Assembly (NCBI GenBank): GCA_028870635.1
Contig: JAGWPE010000241.1
Coordinates: forward strand, 1 to 57,335
Source: Gammaproteobacteria bacterium
GTDB taxonomy: Bacteria > Pseudomonadota > Gammaproteobacteria > Steroidobacterales > Steroidobacteraceae
Direction: 5' to 3'
Length of the DNA: 57,335 nt
Position 1 is the first letter of the stretch; the number at the start of each line of letters is the position of its first letter. The notes under the pieces were generated by a model that did no database searches, was not told where the DNA came from, and was given only the letters and a program-made list of their open reading frames with translations. A program made the position numbers and the translations under genes. This document shows positions 42,862 to 52,956 of this stretch, piece by piece.

Positions 42862-44934
42862 TTGACCGCTGCCAACCTCAAGCTGAAGTACGCGAGCGCC
42901 GCATTTGCGGTCGTGCTGCTTGCGACCGCGGCCGTCATCGGATTCTTCGTCTGGCGGCACCCGCCCGATACGCTCACCGTTCAGGGGGTCAGCGGGCTCG
43001 CGCTGCTCGGTAGTCTCGCCGCGGCGGTGATCGCGTGGCGGGCGGCGCGCGGCATCCAGTCCTCGACGGCGGCGCTCATCCGCAGCGCCGATCGCGTCGG
43101 GCAGGGCGATTACACCCGGCAGATCGAGGTGCGCCGCAGCGACATCATCGGCGAGCTGGAGCAGGCGCTCGAGCGCATGCGCTCGCGGCTGCGCCAGTCG
43201 ACCATCCACAAGAATTACCTGCACAATGTCCTCAACAGCATGACGGACGCCGTGTTCGTCACCTCTCCCGACGGCGTGGTGAAGGTGGCCAACTCCTCGG
43301 CCTGCAAGCTCCTCGGCTACGGCGAGGAGGAGATCCTGGGGCGAAGCATCATCGCGCTCCTGGATGAGCGCGAGCGCGAAGGCTTCGACCTGCTGGAGGC
43401 CGCGCAGGAGACGCGGGAGACCGTGGTGCGGACACGGGCCGGCCAGACGATCCCGGTGTCGCTCACCGGCTCGCGGATAGAAAGCGCCGACCCGCAATTC
43501 CAGGGCAACATCTTCGTCGCGCGCAACATCACCGACCGCAAGCGCGCGGAGCGGCGCATCCGCTATCTCGCCCGCTACGATGCGCTCACCAAGGTTCCCA
43601 ACCGCATGCAGTTCCATCACGTGCTGCAGCAGACCATCGCGCGCGGTCTGCGCAGCGGGCAGGCGGTGGCTCTCCTGTACCTCGACATCGACCGGTTCAA
43701 GGAGGTCAACGATACCTTCGGTCACGGGGCCGGCGATCGCGTGCTCGAGGTGCTGGCGGAGCGGCTGACCGGGGCGCTGCCGAAGGGCGCGCTGCTCGGA
43801 CGTCTCGCGGGCGACGAGTTCGCCTTGGTGCTCGACGGCCTCCCGGCGGAAGCCGACAACCGCGGTCCGATCGCGCACCTCGCGCGCGCTGTGCTCACGG
43901 AGGTGAGCCGTGCGTTCCAGTTGAATCAGCACGAAGTGTTTCTCACGGCGAGCATCGGCATCGCCTTCTGCCCGCGGGATGCGGAGAACGTCATCGACCT
44001 CATCCGCAACGCCGATGCGGCGATGTACTACTCGAAGCAGAACGGCGGCAATACCTTCGCCTTCTACTCCCCCGAAATGAACGCCGCGGCCGTCGAGCGG
44101 CTGATCCTGAAGAGCAAGCTGCGCCGCGCGCTCGAGCGCGACGAGCTCGTGATCCGCTACCAGCCCAAGGTGGATCTGGCCAACGGCCGCATCATCGGCG
44201 CCGAGGCGCTGCTGCGCTGGCGTCTGCCGGGACACGGCGACATCCCGCCGTCGCAGTTCATCCCGCTCGCGGAGGAAACCAACCTCATTCTCGACATCGG
44301 CGAGTGGGTGTTGAATCGCGTCTGCATGGATTACCGGCAGATGCAGGCCGAGATCGGCGATCCGGGCCGCATCTCGCTCAACCTCTCGCTGAAGCAGCTG
44401 CGCCAGGCGAGCTTCATCCTGCGCTGCCGCTCGGTGTTCCGCCGGCACGGCGTCTCGCCGACTGCCTTCGAGCTCGAGATCACCGAGACCACGCTGATGG
44501 CGGACGCCAAGCGGACATTGCGCCTGCTCGATGAGCTTTACGCGATGGGCCTGCACCTGTCGATCGATGACTTCGGCACGGGGTATTCCTCCCTCTCCGC
44601 CCTGCAGCAGTTTCCCATCGACACGCTCAAGATCGACCAGTCCTTCGTCCGCGACGTTGGCGACAACGCCGGCAACGCCACCCTGGTGCGCACGATCATC
44701 GAGATGGGGCGCAACCTGGAGATCGACGTCATCGCCGAGGGCGTCGAGTCGGTCAGCCAGCTCGAATTCCTGCGCCGCAACGGCTGTCATTTCGGGCAGG
44801 GAAGATTGTTCGGCGAGCCGCTGAAGGCCGAGGAGCTGCTCGGCCTGCTGCAGCGCCAGGCGTCCTCAGGCCCGGCTTTCAGGCGCTATGTGCAGGATTC
44901 CGCCGCGCTCGTCGTTGGCAAGCCCGGTGCCTGA
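42862..44934 (+). CDS. PAS/HAMP-like + GGDEF (AGDEF) + EAL protein
   Basis: LGRLAGDEFALVL, GAEALLRWRLP, SIDDFGTGYSSLSALQQFPIDTLKIDQSFV; PAS region YLHNVLNSMTDAVFVTSPDGVVKVAN. Start uncertain. Confidence 0.93.
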   Translation: MTAANLKLKYASAAFAVVLLATAAVIGFFVWRHPPDTLTVQGVSGLALLGSLAAAVIAWRAARGIQSSTAALIRSADRVGQGDYTRQIEVRRSDIIGELEQALERMRSRLRQSTIHKNYLHNVLNSMTDAVFVTSPDGVVKVANSSACKLLGYGEEEILGRSIIALLDEREREGFDLLEAAQETRETVVRTRAGQTIPVSLTGSRIESADPQFQGNIFVARNITDRKRAERRIRYLARYDALTKVPNRMQFHHVLQQTIARGLRSGQAVALLYLDIDRFKEVNDTFGHGAGDRVLEVLAERLTGALPKGALLGRLAGDEFALVLDGLPAEADNRGPIAHLARAVLTEVSRAFQLNQHEVFLTASIGIAFCPRDAENVIDLIRNADAAMYYSKQNGGNTFAFYSPEMNAAAVERLILKSKLRRALERDELVIRYQPKVDLANGRIIGAEALLRWRLPGHGDIPPSQFIPLAEETNLILDIGEWVLNRVCMDYRQMQAEIGDPGRISLNLSLKQLRQASFILRCRSVFRRHGVSPTAFELEITETTLMADAKRTLRLLDELYAMGLHLSIDDFGTGYSSLSALQQFPIDTLKIDQSFVRDVGDNAGNATLVRTIIEMGRNLEIDVIAEGVESVSQLEFLRRNGCHFGQGRLFGEPLKAEELLGLLQRQASSGPAFRRYVQDSAALVVGKPGA

Positions 44935-45006
44935 CGCACCCAGGCCCGGATGGCCCTGATGCGCGCCCGATGACGGCGGCTTCGCGCGCTCGCTGACGGC
45001 CGCTCC

Positions 45007-46941
45007 ATGCTCACGCTCTCTGACGTCCGCCTGCGGCGCGGACCGCAGATTCTCATCGACGCCGCGACCTGCAGCGTCTTTCGCGGCGAAAAAGCGGGCA
45101 TCGTCGGCCGCAACGGCTGCGGCAAGTCGACTCTGCTGGCGTTGATCCGCGGCGATCTCACACCCGATGCGGGGGAATACCGTGCGCCGCCCGGTCTCGC
45201 CATTGCGTCCGTCGCGCAGGAGCTGCCGGAGACCGATGCAACGCTCGGCGACTACATCCGCGGCGGGGATCTGGAGCTTGCGCAGCTCGAGCGGCGGATC
45301 GAGGAGATGCACGACGTCGCGGTGAGCGATGCGGCGGAGCGCACAGCCGACGGCGCGCGCGTGGCAATGCTGCACGCGGAGTACGACCGCTTGGGCGGCT
45401 ATGCCGCGCGCAGCCGCGCCGGCCAGCTTGCCGCGGGCCTCGGCTTCGCGCCGGATGATCTGCAGCGTCCCGTGCGCCGGTTCTCCGGCGGTTTGCAGAT
45501 GCGCGCCAACCTCGCCCGCGCGCTGATGCGCCGTTCCGACGTGCTGCTGCTCGATGAGCCTACGAACCACCTCGATCTCGACGCGGTGCTGTGGCTCGAG
45601 AGCTGGCTGCAGAGTTATCCCGGCACGCTGCTGCTCGTCTCTCATGACCGCGAATTCCTGGATGGCGTCGTCGGGCGCATCCTGCACATAGAGGGGGGCC
45701 AGCTGCGCGGCTACGCGGGGAACTACAGCGCGTTCGAGATGCAGCGCGCGGCGGAGGCCGAGCGTACGCAGGCGATGCTGGCGAGTCAGCAGCGCGAGCG
45801 CGCGCGAGTGGAGAGCTTCGTCACTCGCTTTCGCGCGCAGGCCAGCAAAGCGCGCCAGGTGCAGAGCCGCCTGAAATGGCTGGCTCGCCTGCCGCAGATT
45901 GCGCCTCTGCACCTCGAGGAGGGCTTCGGCTGGGAATTCGCGGCGCCGGTGAAGTTGCCCAGGCCTCTGCTGACGCTCGAGCACGTTGCGGCCGGATACG
46001 GTGACCGCCGCGTACTGCAGGACGTATCGGTGAGTGTCAGTCCCGGCGATCGCATAGGCATTCTCGGCCGCAACGGCGCCGGCAAATCGACGCTGATGCG
46101 GGTACTGGCCGCACAGCTGCAGCCGCTGGGCGGCGGAATGGAAACCGCGCCCGAGGTCGCGACGGGGTTCTTCGCGCAGCTCGAGCTCGAGCATCTCGAT
46201 GCGGACGGCACCGCACTAGCCGAGCTCGAGCGCCGCGGCGGCCCCGACCAGCAGCGCTGGAGCGAGCTCGACCGGCGCAATCACCTCGGCCGCTTCGGCT
46301 TCCGCGGCGAGCGCGTGTTCGAGCCGACACGCCAGTTCTCGGGCGGCGAGCGCGCGCGGCTCGCACTTGCCATACTCGTCGCGCGCAAGCCGAACCTGCT
46401 GCTGCTGGACGAGCCTACCAACCATCTGGATCTCGACATGCGCCACGCGCTGCTCATGGCGTTACAGGACTTCGCCGGCGCGGTGGTGATCGTGTCGCAT
46501 GATCGCGCGCTGTTGCGCGGCGCGTGCGACCGGTTTCTTCTGGTGGCCAATGGCGCCGTAGTGCCCTTCGACGGCGATCTCGAGGACTATGCCGCCTGGC
46601 TCGCGCGCGGCGCCGGCTCTCCTCGGGCGGCAGACTCCGAGAGCTCAGGGGCATCGGCAACCCCCTCTCGCCGCGAGCAGCGCCGCCTCGAGGCGCAGGT
46701 GCGCAACCGCCTCACCCCTCTGCGCGCCGAGCAGCGCGAGCTCGAGACTCAGCTCGAGCGGTTGCTGGCCGAGCGGCGGGAGATCGAGTCGGGTCTCGCC
46801 GATCCGGCGACCTACGCGGCCGCGACTGTCGAGGAGCAGCGGCGCCTGAGCGCCCGTCACGGCGAGCTGTCGCGGCAGATCTGCGCTCTCGAGGAGCGCT
46901 GGCTCGAAGTCGCCTCGAAGCTGGAAGCGGCTGGACAATAG
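45007..46941 (+). CDS. ABC-F family ATPase
   Basis: Two ABC cassettes: GIVGRNGCGKSTLL / LLLDEPTNHLDLDAVLWLE and GILGRNGAGKSTLM / LLLDEPTNHLDLDMRHALL. Confidence 0.94.
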   Translation: MLTLSDVRLRRGPQILIDAATCSVFRGEKAGIVGRNGCGKSTLLALIRGDLTPDAGEYRAPPGLAIASVAQELPETDATLGDYIRGGDLELAQLERRIEEMHDVAVSDAAERTADGARVAMLHAEYDRLGGYAARSRAGQLAAGLGFAPDDLQRPVRRFSGGLQMRANLARALMRRSDVLLLDEPTNHLDLDAVLWLESWLQSYPGTLLLVSHDREFLDGVVGRILHIEGGQLRGYAGNYSAFEMQRAAEAERTQAMLASQQRERARVESFVTRFRAQASKARQVQSRLKWLARLPQIAPLHLEEGFGWEFAAPVKLPRPLLTLEHVAAGYGDRRVLQDVSVSVSPGDRIGILGRNGAGKSTLMRVLAAQLQPLGGGMETAPEVATGFFAQLELEHLDADGTALAELERRGGPDQQRWSELDRRNHLGRFGFRGERVFEPTRQFSGGERARLALAILVARKPNLLLLDEPTNHLDLDMRHALLMALQDFAGAVVIVSHDRALLRGACDRFLLVANGAVVPFDGDLEDYAAWLARGAGSPRAADSESSGASATPSRREQRRLEAQVRNRLTPLRAEQRELETQLERLLAERREIESGLADPATYAAATVEEQRRLSARHGELSRQICALEERWLEVASKLEAAGQ

Positions 46942-47033
46942 GGCCGAGCCGCGCGGGTAACCGCCATTTCTATACGATTACCCCAGTTTCTCGGGGGACC
47001 GGACGCGAAGAGGCGCCGATAAGCTCCCGGCGC

Positions 47034-48152
47034 ATGAGCCTTGCGATGGTTGGCGCAAAGCTGGTGCGCAGTCCCGGACTCACCGGCGATCATGTTCGGA
47101 CTCTCCTGGCGGCGGCGGAGGGTGACCGGGAGAGGATCTGTCAGCCGGAAATCCTCGCTCGCGTGAATTTGCCGCCGGCGGCGCGCGAGTTCCTGCTGCG
47201 TCCCGATCGGGAGGCGCTTGCGGCCGATCTCGAATGGCTGCGCACGAGCGGTGCGCGGCTGCTCTTGTGGGGGGATGCCGACTATCCGCAGCCGTTGGCG
47301 GCGATAGCGGGCGCACCTGCGGCGATTTACGTGACCGGGAATGCCGCGGCACTGAGCATGCCGCAGCTTGCGATGGTCGGGGCCCGCAGGGCTTCGCCGT
47401 TGGGACGCGCGATCGCCCGGGAGCTCGCCGGCGCGTTGGCGCAGGCGGGCCTCACCATCACCAGCGGCCTGGCAGCCGGGATCGATGCGGCGAGCCACGA
47501 AGGGGCGCTGGGCGCGGGCGGGCATACCGTGGCGGTGCTTGGCGCCGGACTCGATCGCATCTATCCGGCCGAGAATGCCGGCTTGGCGGCGCGCATCCAG
47601 GCGGCAGGGGCGCTGGTCTCGGAGTTCCCCCCGGGGACGAGACCGCAACGGCGGCACTTTCCGCGCCGCAACCGCATCATCAGCGGCCTCGCGCTCGGAA
47701 CGCTCGTGGTCGAGGCCGCCCAGCGCAGCGGGTCCCTCATCACCGCCGACCGGGCGTTGGAGCAGGGGAGAGAGGTCTTCGCGGTGCCCGGCTCGATCCG
47801 CAGTCCGCTCTCCTGGGGATGCCACCGGCTGATCCGCGAAGGGGCGCACCTCGTCGAAGGCGCGCCGGATGTCCTGGCTGAAATCCAATTTAATTTTATA
47901 AATCAAAGACTTAGAAGTACGGGTCGGGGTGGCCGGGAAGGCCGCGGAGCGCCCCCCGCCGGCGGCGCCCCATTGGACAAGGAGTATGAAATGCTGTTAG
48001 ATGCGCTCGGTTTCGAACCCGCGACCATCGATGCGCTCATGGCCCGCTCAGGCTTGTCCGGCGAGTCGATCGCCTCGATGTTGCTGATTCTCGAGCTTGA
48101 AGGGCGCATCGCGCCGTATCCCGGCGGCCTTTACGGCCGACTATCCAAATGA
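47034..48152 (+). CDS. dprA: DNA-processing protein DprA
   Basis: MVGARRASPLGRAIARELAGALAQAGLTITSGLAAGIDAASHEGAL...FPRRNRIISGLALGTLVVEAAQRSGSLITA. Confidence 0.95.
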   Translation: MSLAMVGAKLVRSPGLTGDHVRTLLAAAEGDRERICQPEILARVNLPPAAREFLLRPDREALAADLEWLRTSGARLLLWGDADYPQPLAAIAGAPAAIYVTGNAAALSMPQLAMVGARRASPLGRAIARELAGALAQAGLTITSGLAAGIDAASHEGALGAGGHTVAVLGAGLDRIYPAENAGLAARIQAAGALVSEFPPGTRPQRRHFPRRNRIISGLALGTLVVEAAQRSGSLITADRALEQGREVFAVPGSIRSPLSWGCHRLIREGAHLVEGAPDVLAEIQFNFINQRLRSTGRGGREGRGAPPAGGAPLDKEYEMLLDALGFEPATIDALMARSGLSGESIASMLLILELEGRIAPYPGGLYGRLSK

Positions 48153-48637
48153 CCACCGGCAGTGTTCTGAAAGTGCTGATTTACGTTTACGACCACTACA
48201 TGCTGGCCGATCCGGCGGAAGTGCCGGAGCGGCACCACATGCTCGAGGACCTGCAGAAGCGAGGCTTCTCGGTGAGTGAGGTCGTGCACGCGATGGAATG
48301 GCTGTCGGCGCTGGTTGCTGACCAGCGGGCCTCGCCCGGACCGGCGGACATGGAGCCCGCTCCCGGGGCGTTGCGCCTCTTCGCCGATGGCGAGCTGTCG
48401 CGTCTGTCGGCCGACTGCCGCGCCTTCCTCATGCTGATGGACTGCCAGCACGTACTCACTGCCCGGCAGCGGGAGCTCGTCATCGAGCGCGCACTGGCTC
48501 TGGACGTCGATGAGATCGACGTCGAGCAGCTGAAGTGGGTCGTGCTCCTCGTCCTCTCCAGCCACCCCGGGCAGGAGCTGGCGTTCGCCCGCTTCGAGAG
48601 CGTCATGTCGGCGGACGCCGGCACCGTCCGGCACTGA
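48149..48637 (+). CDS. smg: Smg family protein (DUF494)
   Basis: VLKVLIYVYDHYM...; position between dprA and topA. Confidence 0.9.
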   Translation: MTTGSVLKVLIYVYDHYMLADPAEVPERHHMLEDLQKRGFSVSEVVHAMEWLSALVADQRASPGPADMEPAPGALRLFADGELSRLSADCRAFLMLMDCQHVLTARQRELVIERALALDVDEIDVEQLKWVVLLVLSSHPGQELAFARFESVMSADAGTVRH

Positions 48638-48661
48638 TCCAGCCGAAGGACTCGCTGCTAC

Positions 48662-51319
48662 ATGGCTGACAATCTGGTCGTGGTCGAGTCGCCCGCCAAG
48701 GCGAAGACGATCAAGAAGTACCTGGGCAAGGACTTCGAAGTCCTGGCCTCCTACGGCCACGTTCGCGACCTCGTGCCGAAGGAGGGCGCGGTCGATACCG
48801 AGCGCGGCTACGCGATGCGTTACCAGGTGCTCGAGAAGAACGAGCGTCACATCGAGAGCATCGCCCGCGGGCTCGCGAAGTCGAAGGCGCTCTACCTCGC
48901 CACGGACCCTGACCGCGAGGGTGAGGCGATCGCCTGGCACCTGAAGGAGATTCTCAAGTCGCGCGGCGAGCTCGACGGCAAGGCGGTGCACCGCGTGGTC
49001 TTCTACGAGATCACGCGCAACGCGATCCGTGAGGCGGTGGCGCAGCCCCGCGACCTGTCGCTCGACCTGGTCAACGCGCAGCAGGCGCGCCGGGCGCTCG
49101 ACTACCTGGTCGGCTTCAACCTCTCGCCGCTGTTGTGGAAAAAGGTGCGGCGCGGCCTCTCGGCGGGCCGGGTGCAGAGTCCGGCACTGCGCATGATCTG
49201 CGAGCGCGAGGCGGAGATCGCGGCGTTCGTCGCCCAGGAGTACTGGACTTTGGAAGGGTCGGGCACGCACGCCTCGCCGCCCTTCCCGCTGAAGCTCACC
49301 GAGTACACCGGGAAGAAAGTCGAGCAGTTCTCTTTCACCAACGAGACGCAAGCCCGCGAGGTCGAGCGCACCCTCCAGGAGGCGGCGCGTGCCGCCGCCG
49401 GCGGCCGAACCCCCGGCCAACTGCGCGTCGTCGCGGTGGAGCGCAAGCAGCGGCGGCGCACGCCGGCGCCTCCCTTCACCACCTCGACGCTGCAACAGGA
49501 GGCGGCTCGCAAGCTCGGGTACAACGCCCGGCGCACGATGCGCCTCGCGCAACAGCTGTACGAAGGCGTCGATCTTGGTGAGGGCAATGTCGGCCTCATC
49601 ACCTACATGCGCACGGATTCCGTCTCGCTCGCGGCGGAGGCGGTCCGGGAGATCCGCGAGGTGGCCGGGCGTCTCTATGGCAACGACGAGGTCGCCGAAG
49701 AGCCGCGTGTCTACAAGACGAAATCGAAGAACGCGCAGGAAGCCCACGAGGCGATCCGGCCGACGTCGGCTGCCATCACACCGGGCGATGTCGAGGGCAA
49801 GATCGACGGTGACCTCTACAAGCTCTACGCGCTCGTATGGAAGCGCGCCGTGGCCTCGCAGATGGCACAGGCGATCTTCGACACGGTAGCGGTCGATATG
49901 CTCGCAGGGCCGGACGGTCCCGAGCGCCACGTGCTGCGCGCGAACGGCTCCACGCTGGTCAAGCCGGGATTCATCGCCGTTTACCAGGAGGGGGCCGACG
50001 ACGTTAAGTCGGACGAAGATGACCACGTGCTGCCCCCGTTGCAGGAGGGCGATCTCATCGACCTCGTCACGCTGCATGCGGATCAGCACTTCACGGAGCC
50101 GCCGCCCCGCTACAGCGAGGCCTCTCTGGTGAAGGCGCTGGAGGAGCACGGCATTGGCCGTCCTTCGACGTATGCAACCATCATCTCGACACTCCAGGAC
50201 CGGGAGTACGTCGAGATGGACAACCGCCGCTTCGTGCCGACCGACATCGGCAAGATCGTGAACCGCTTTCTGACGGACCACTTCCATCGCTACGTGGAGT
50301 ACGGCTTCACCGCGGCGATGGAGGACGAGCTCGATGCGATATCCCGCGGCGAGGAGGAGTGGACCCAGCCGCTCGACAAGTTCTGGAAGCCCTTCATCCG
50401 CCAGGTCGAGCAGATCGAGAAGAACGTCTCGCGCGAGGAAGTCGCGCAGGCGCGGGAGCTCGGCAAGGATCCGGCGACCGGCAAGCCGGTCACCGTGCGG
50501 ATGGGGCGCTACGGCCCGTTCGTGCAGATCGGTACCAAGGACGATGTCGAGAAGCCGCGCTTCGCCGGGCTGCGGCCCGGGCAGAAGATGGACGCCATCA
50601 ACCTCGCCGATGCGATGGAGCTCTTCAAGCTGCCGCGCGCGCTCGGCCAGACCGCCGAAGGCGAGCCGGTCGTTGCCAACATCGGGCGCTTCGGCCCGTA
50701 CGTGAAGTACGGCAGCAAGTATGTATCGCTGAAGGACGATGATCCTTACACAGTGACGTTGGAGCGGGCGCTCGAGGTCATACGCCTGAAGCAGGAGGCG
50801 GACGCCAATCGCCTCATCGCCGACTTCGCCGTGGACAGCATCCAGGTGTTGAATGGCCGCTACGGCCCGTACATCACCGACGGCAAGAAAAACGCCAAGG
50901 TGCCGAAGGACCGGGAGCCGAAATCGCTGACGCTGGAGGAGTGCCGCACCCTTCTGGCGCAGGCGCCGGAACGGGGCAAAGGCAGGTTCGGGCGTGGCAG
51001 GCGAGGCGCGGCGGCGCGCGGCGCCGGCGCACCGGCCGCGCCCGCTCCGCAAGCAAGCTCTACTGCGGGCGCAGCGCGCACATCGGCTCGCGCGAGGCCG
51101 TCACGCGCTCGTCCACCGGCGCCCGCCGCCCGCCGCCCGGAAGCCGCTCACGCGGCGGCGCCACGCCGCGCCAGGCCCTCCGCCGCAAAAACCAACGGCT
51201 CCAACGGTGAGGCCGTCAGACGCCGCGCCGCTACCGCGAAGAAACCCACGAAGGGCAAGCCGGTCGCGCGCAAAGCGCCCCGCAACCCCCCCCCGGCCCG
51301 CACCCGCAGCGCGAAATAA
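48662..51319 (+). CDS. topA: DNA topoisomerase I with basic Ala/Pro-rich C-terminal tail
   Basis: LVVVESPAKAKTIKKYLG...LATDPDREGEAIAWHL...LITYMRTDSVSLAAEAV. Confidence 0.96.
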   Translation: MADNLVVVESPAKAKTIKKYLGKDFEVLASYGHVRDLVPKEGAVDTERGYAMRYQVLEKNERHIESIARGLAKSKALYLATDPDREGEAIAWHLKEILKSRGELDGKAVHRVVFYEITRNAIREAVAQPRDLSLDLVNAQQARRALDYLVGFNLSPLLWKKVRRGLSAGRVQSPALRMICEREAEIAAFVAQEYWTLEGSGTHASPPFPLKLTEYTGKKVEQFSFTNETQAREVERTLQEAARAAAGGRTPGQLRVVAVERKQRRRTPAPPFTTSTLQQEAARKLGYNARRTMRLAQQLYEGVDLGEGNVGLITYMRTDSVSLAAEAVREIREVAGRLYGNDEVAEEPRVYKTKSKNAQEAHEAIRPTSAAITPGDVEGKIDGDLYKLYALVWKRAVASQMAQAIFDTVAVDMLAGPDGPERHVLRANGSTLVKPGFIAVYQEGADDVKSDEDDHVLPPLQEGDLIDLVTLHADQHFTEPPPRYSEASLVKALEEHGIGRPSTYATIISTLQDREYVEMDNRRFVPTDIGKIVNRFLTDHFHRYVEYGFTAAMEDELDAISRGEEEWTQPLDKFWKPFIRQVEQIEKNVSREEVAQARELGKDPATGKPVTVRMGRYGPFVQIGTKDDVEKPRFAGLRPGQKMDAINLADAMELFKLPRALGQTAEGEPVVANIGRFGPYVKYGSKYVSLKDDDPYTVTLERALEVIRLKQEADANRLIADFAVDSIQVLNGRYGPYITDGKKNAKVPKDREPKSLTLEECRTLLAQAPERGKGRFGRGRRGAAARGAGAPAAPAPQASSTAGAARTSARARPSRARPPAPAARRPEAAHAAAPRRARPSAAKTNGSNGEAVRRRAATAKKPTKGKPVARKAPRNPPPARTRSAK

Positions 51320-51352
51320 CTCCGCTTCACGCTCAGGTCTTTTCTTTCTTCA

Positions 51353-51496
51353 GGCACAGGGAGGTACCCGGCCGCCGCAGGGCGAGGCGGTGTTTTCAGC
51401 GAAGCACTGCTTCGCTCCGCCGAGCGGCGTTGAGCAAAAAACCACGCTTTTTTGCTCAACGCGCCCTGGTCCGCGCAGGATGCGCGGATCCAGCGC
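51353..51496 (+). repeat. Structured palindromic repeat, copy 4 (long form, 144 bp)
   Basis: GCGTTGAGCAAAAAACCACGCTTTTTTGCTCAACGC perfect 15-bp stem; ends GGATCCAGCGC; between convergent topA and LysM genes. Confidence 0.87.
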
Positions 51497-51502
51497 CATC
51501 AA

Positions 51503-52750
51503 TCAAGGATTGTGGACGACGTCCCCGACCTTGATCGTGTCGGAAGAGCCCACGATCAGCCCGAAGCTGAGTTGCGGATAGGTCTTGAAGACGAGCACTG
51601 TGCCGGCCCGCTCATCGGGCAGCCGCACCCGCGGTGCGAGTGATGTACCCATGGAGCCGAGGTGCCGGAGTACCCCGCCATGGGGGCCGTAGGTGTCACG
51701 CACCACTTCACCGGCCTGATCCACTTCCAGCACGTTGCCGGGCTCGAGTCCGGCATCCGACCCGCGGTTGATCACCACGATGTCATATTGCCCGGCGAGA
51801 TCGCTGACCCCGGTGTCCCCCACGATCCAGGCGATCCTGCCGTTGACCTGGGTGGAGGGGGCGCGGGGCTCCAGGTTCAGAGGCAGCTGCTCGTTCGTCG
51901 ACAGCAGCTTGTCGCCCCGCAGCGTCTCGCGCGAAGTGTCGATGAGCTCGGCGCGCGCCGGGCGGGTGACCGGCTGGGTGATCAAAGCGGTTGCCGTATA
52001 GATTCCGAGGTAGCCCAGCACGTGCCCGTTATCCGGGTCGCGCAGCTGCTCGCTGACATGGATGACGCTGTAGCGCGCGTGCTGCTCGGGCCCGAGGCCG
52101 CGGATGTAGGCGATGTGCCCGGAGCCGGCGATCACGTGCTCGTTGCGGAATGCGACGATATGCGGCGCATCGCGCGCTTCCTGCTTGGTGAGCACCGTCG
52201 GCCGCTCGAGAAATGCGGCGATGGAGGCGTACGGGATCGTCGGGATCGCGGCCGTGATCGGCGTGCTGCGCAATCGGGGCTCGAGCCGCAGGGCGCTCGC
52301 CTCGACCAGCCGGACCTGCGGCCGGCCCTTGCCGTCATAGGCCAAGGCCAGCTTGTCGCCCGGATAGATCAGGTGAGGATTCCGGATGTTCGGATTGATG
52401 TACCAGACCTCAGGCCAATCCCAGGGGTCTCGCAGGTACATCGAGGCGATGCCCCAGAGCGTGTCGCCGCGCTTGACGGTGTACGTCAGCGGCGCGTTCG
52501 GATTCACCTGCGGAGCCGGTGCAGCCTGCGCCTGAGGCTGCTCGCCTGCTGCGGCGACCGCGACCGCGGCCGCGGTCGCGGTCTGGTTATCGTCCGCGGC
52601 TGCAGCCTGGCTGGCGGGCGGGGCCGTATTCTCCGGCACAGCCGGCGGCGTCGCACGGCGCGAGCCATGCAGGAGTGAACAGCCGGCCAGCGTGACCGAC
52701 AAGGCGATACCCGCGGCCAGGCGGGCCCTGAAAGCTTGATTCGAGACCAT
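51503..52750 (-). CDS. LysM peptidoglycan-binding domain protein
   Basis: LTYTVKRGDTLWGIASMYLRDPWDWPEVWYINPNIRNPHLIYPGDKL; lipobox-like LAGCSLL. Confidence 0.92.
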   Translation of the reverse strand: MVSNQAFRARLAAGIALSVTLAGCSLLHGSRRATPPAVPENTAPPASQAAAADDNQTATAAAVAVAAAGEQPQAQAAPAPQVNPNAPLTYTVKRGDTLWGIASMYLRDPWDWPEVWYINPNIRNPHLIYPGDKLALAYDGKGRPQVRLVEASALRLEPRLRSTPITAAIPTIPYASIAAFLERPTVLTKQEARDAPHIVAFRNEHVIAGSGHIAYIRGLGPEQHARYSVIHVSEQLRDPDNGHVLGYLGIYTATALITQPVTRPARAELIDTSRETLRGDKLLSTNEQLPLNLEPRAPSTQVNGRIAWIVGDTGVSDLAGQYDIVVINRGSDAGLEPGNVLEVDQAGEVVRDTYGPHGGVLRHLGSMGTSLAPRVRLPDERAGTVLVFKTYPQLSFGLIVGSSDTIKVGDVVHNP

Positions 52751-52956
52751 CCTCAACCCCTTGAGCTAAGCGAACGGGGCGCTCCGGCCGCTGCTACCGC
52801 CGGCTGCGACCAGCTTGAATGGGCGGGCTATAATCGCATGCCGGTACCGGGCGCAGGGTGGCTTAATGTCAAGTTGTGCGCTCGGTCACGGGCCGGCCCG
52901 GGCCGCTTCCCTTCCTCTGCCTTGAACCCGCACTTCCCGCCGCAATCGAACCCCCC

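Noticed and set aside
50940-51319. Low-complexity Ala/Arg/Pro/Lys tail of TopA as an unusual fused domain
   Set aside because: Basic disordered C-terminal tails are common in topoisomerase I of high-GC bacteria; no domain motif visible.
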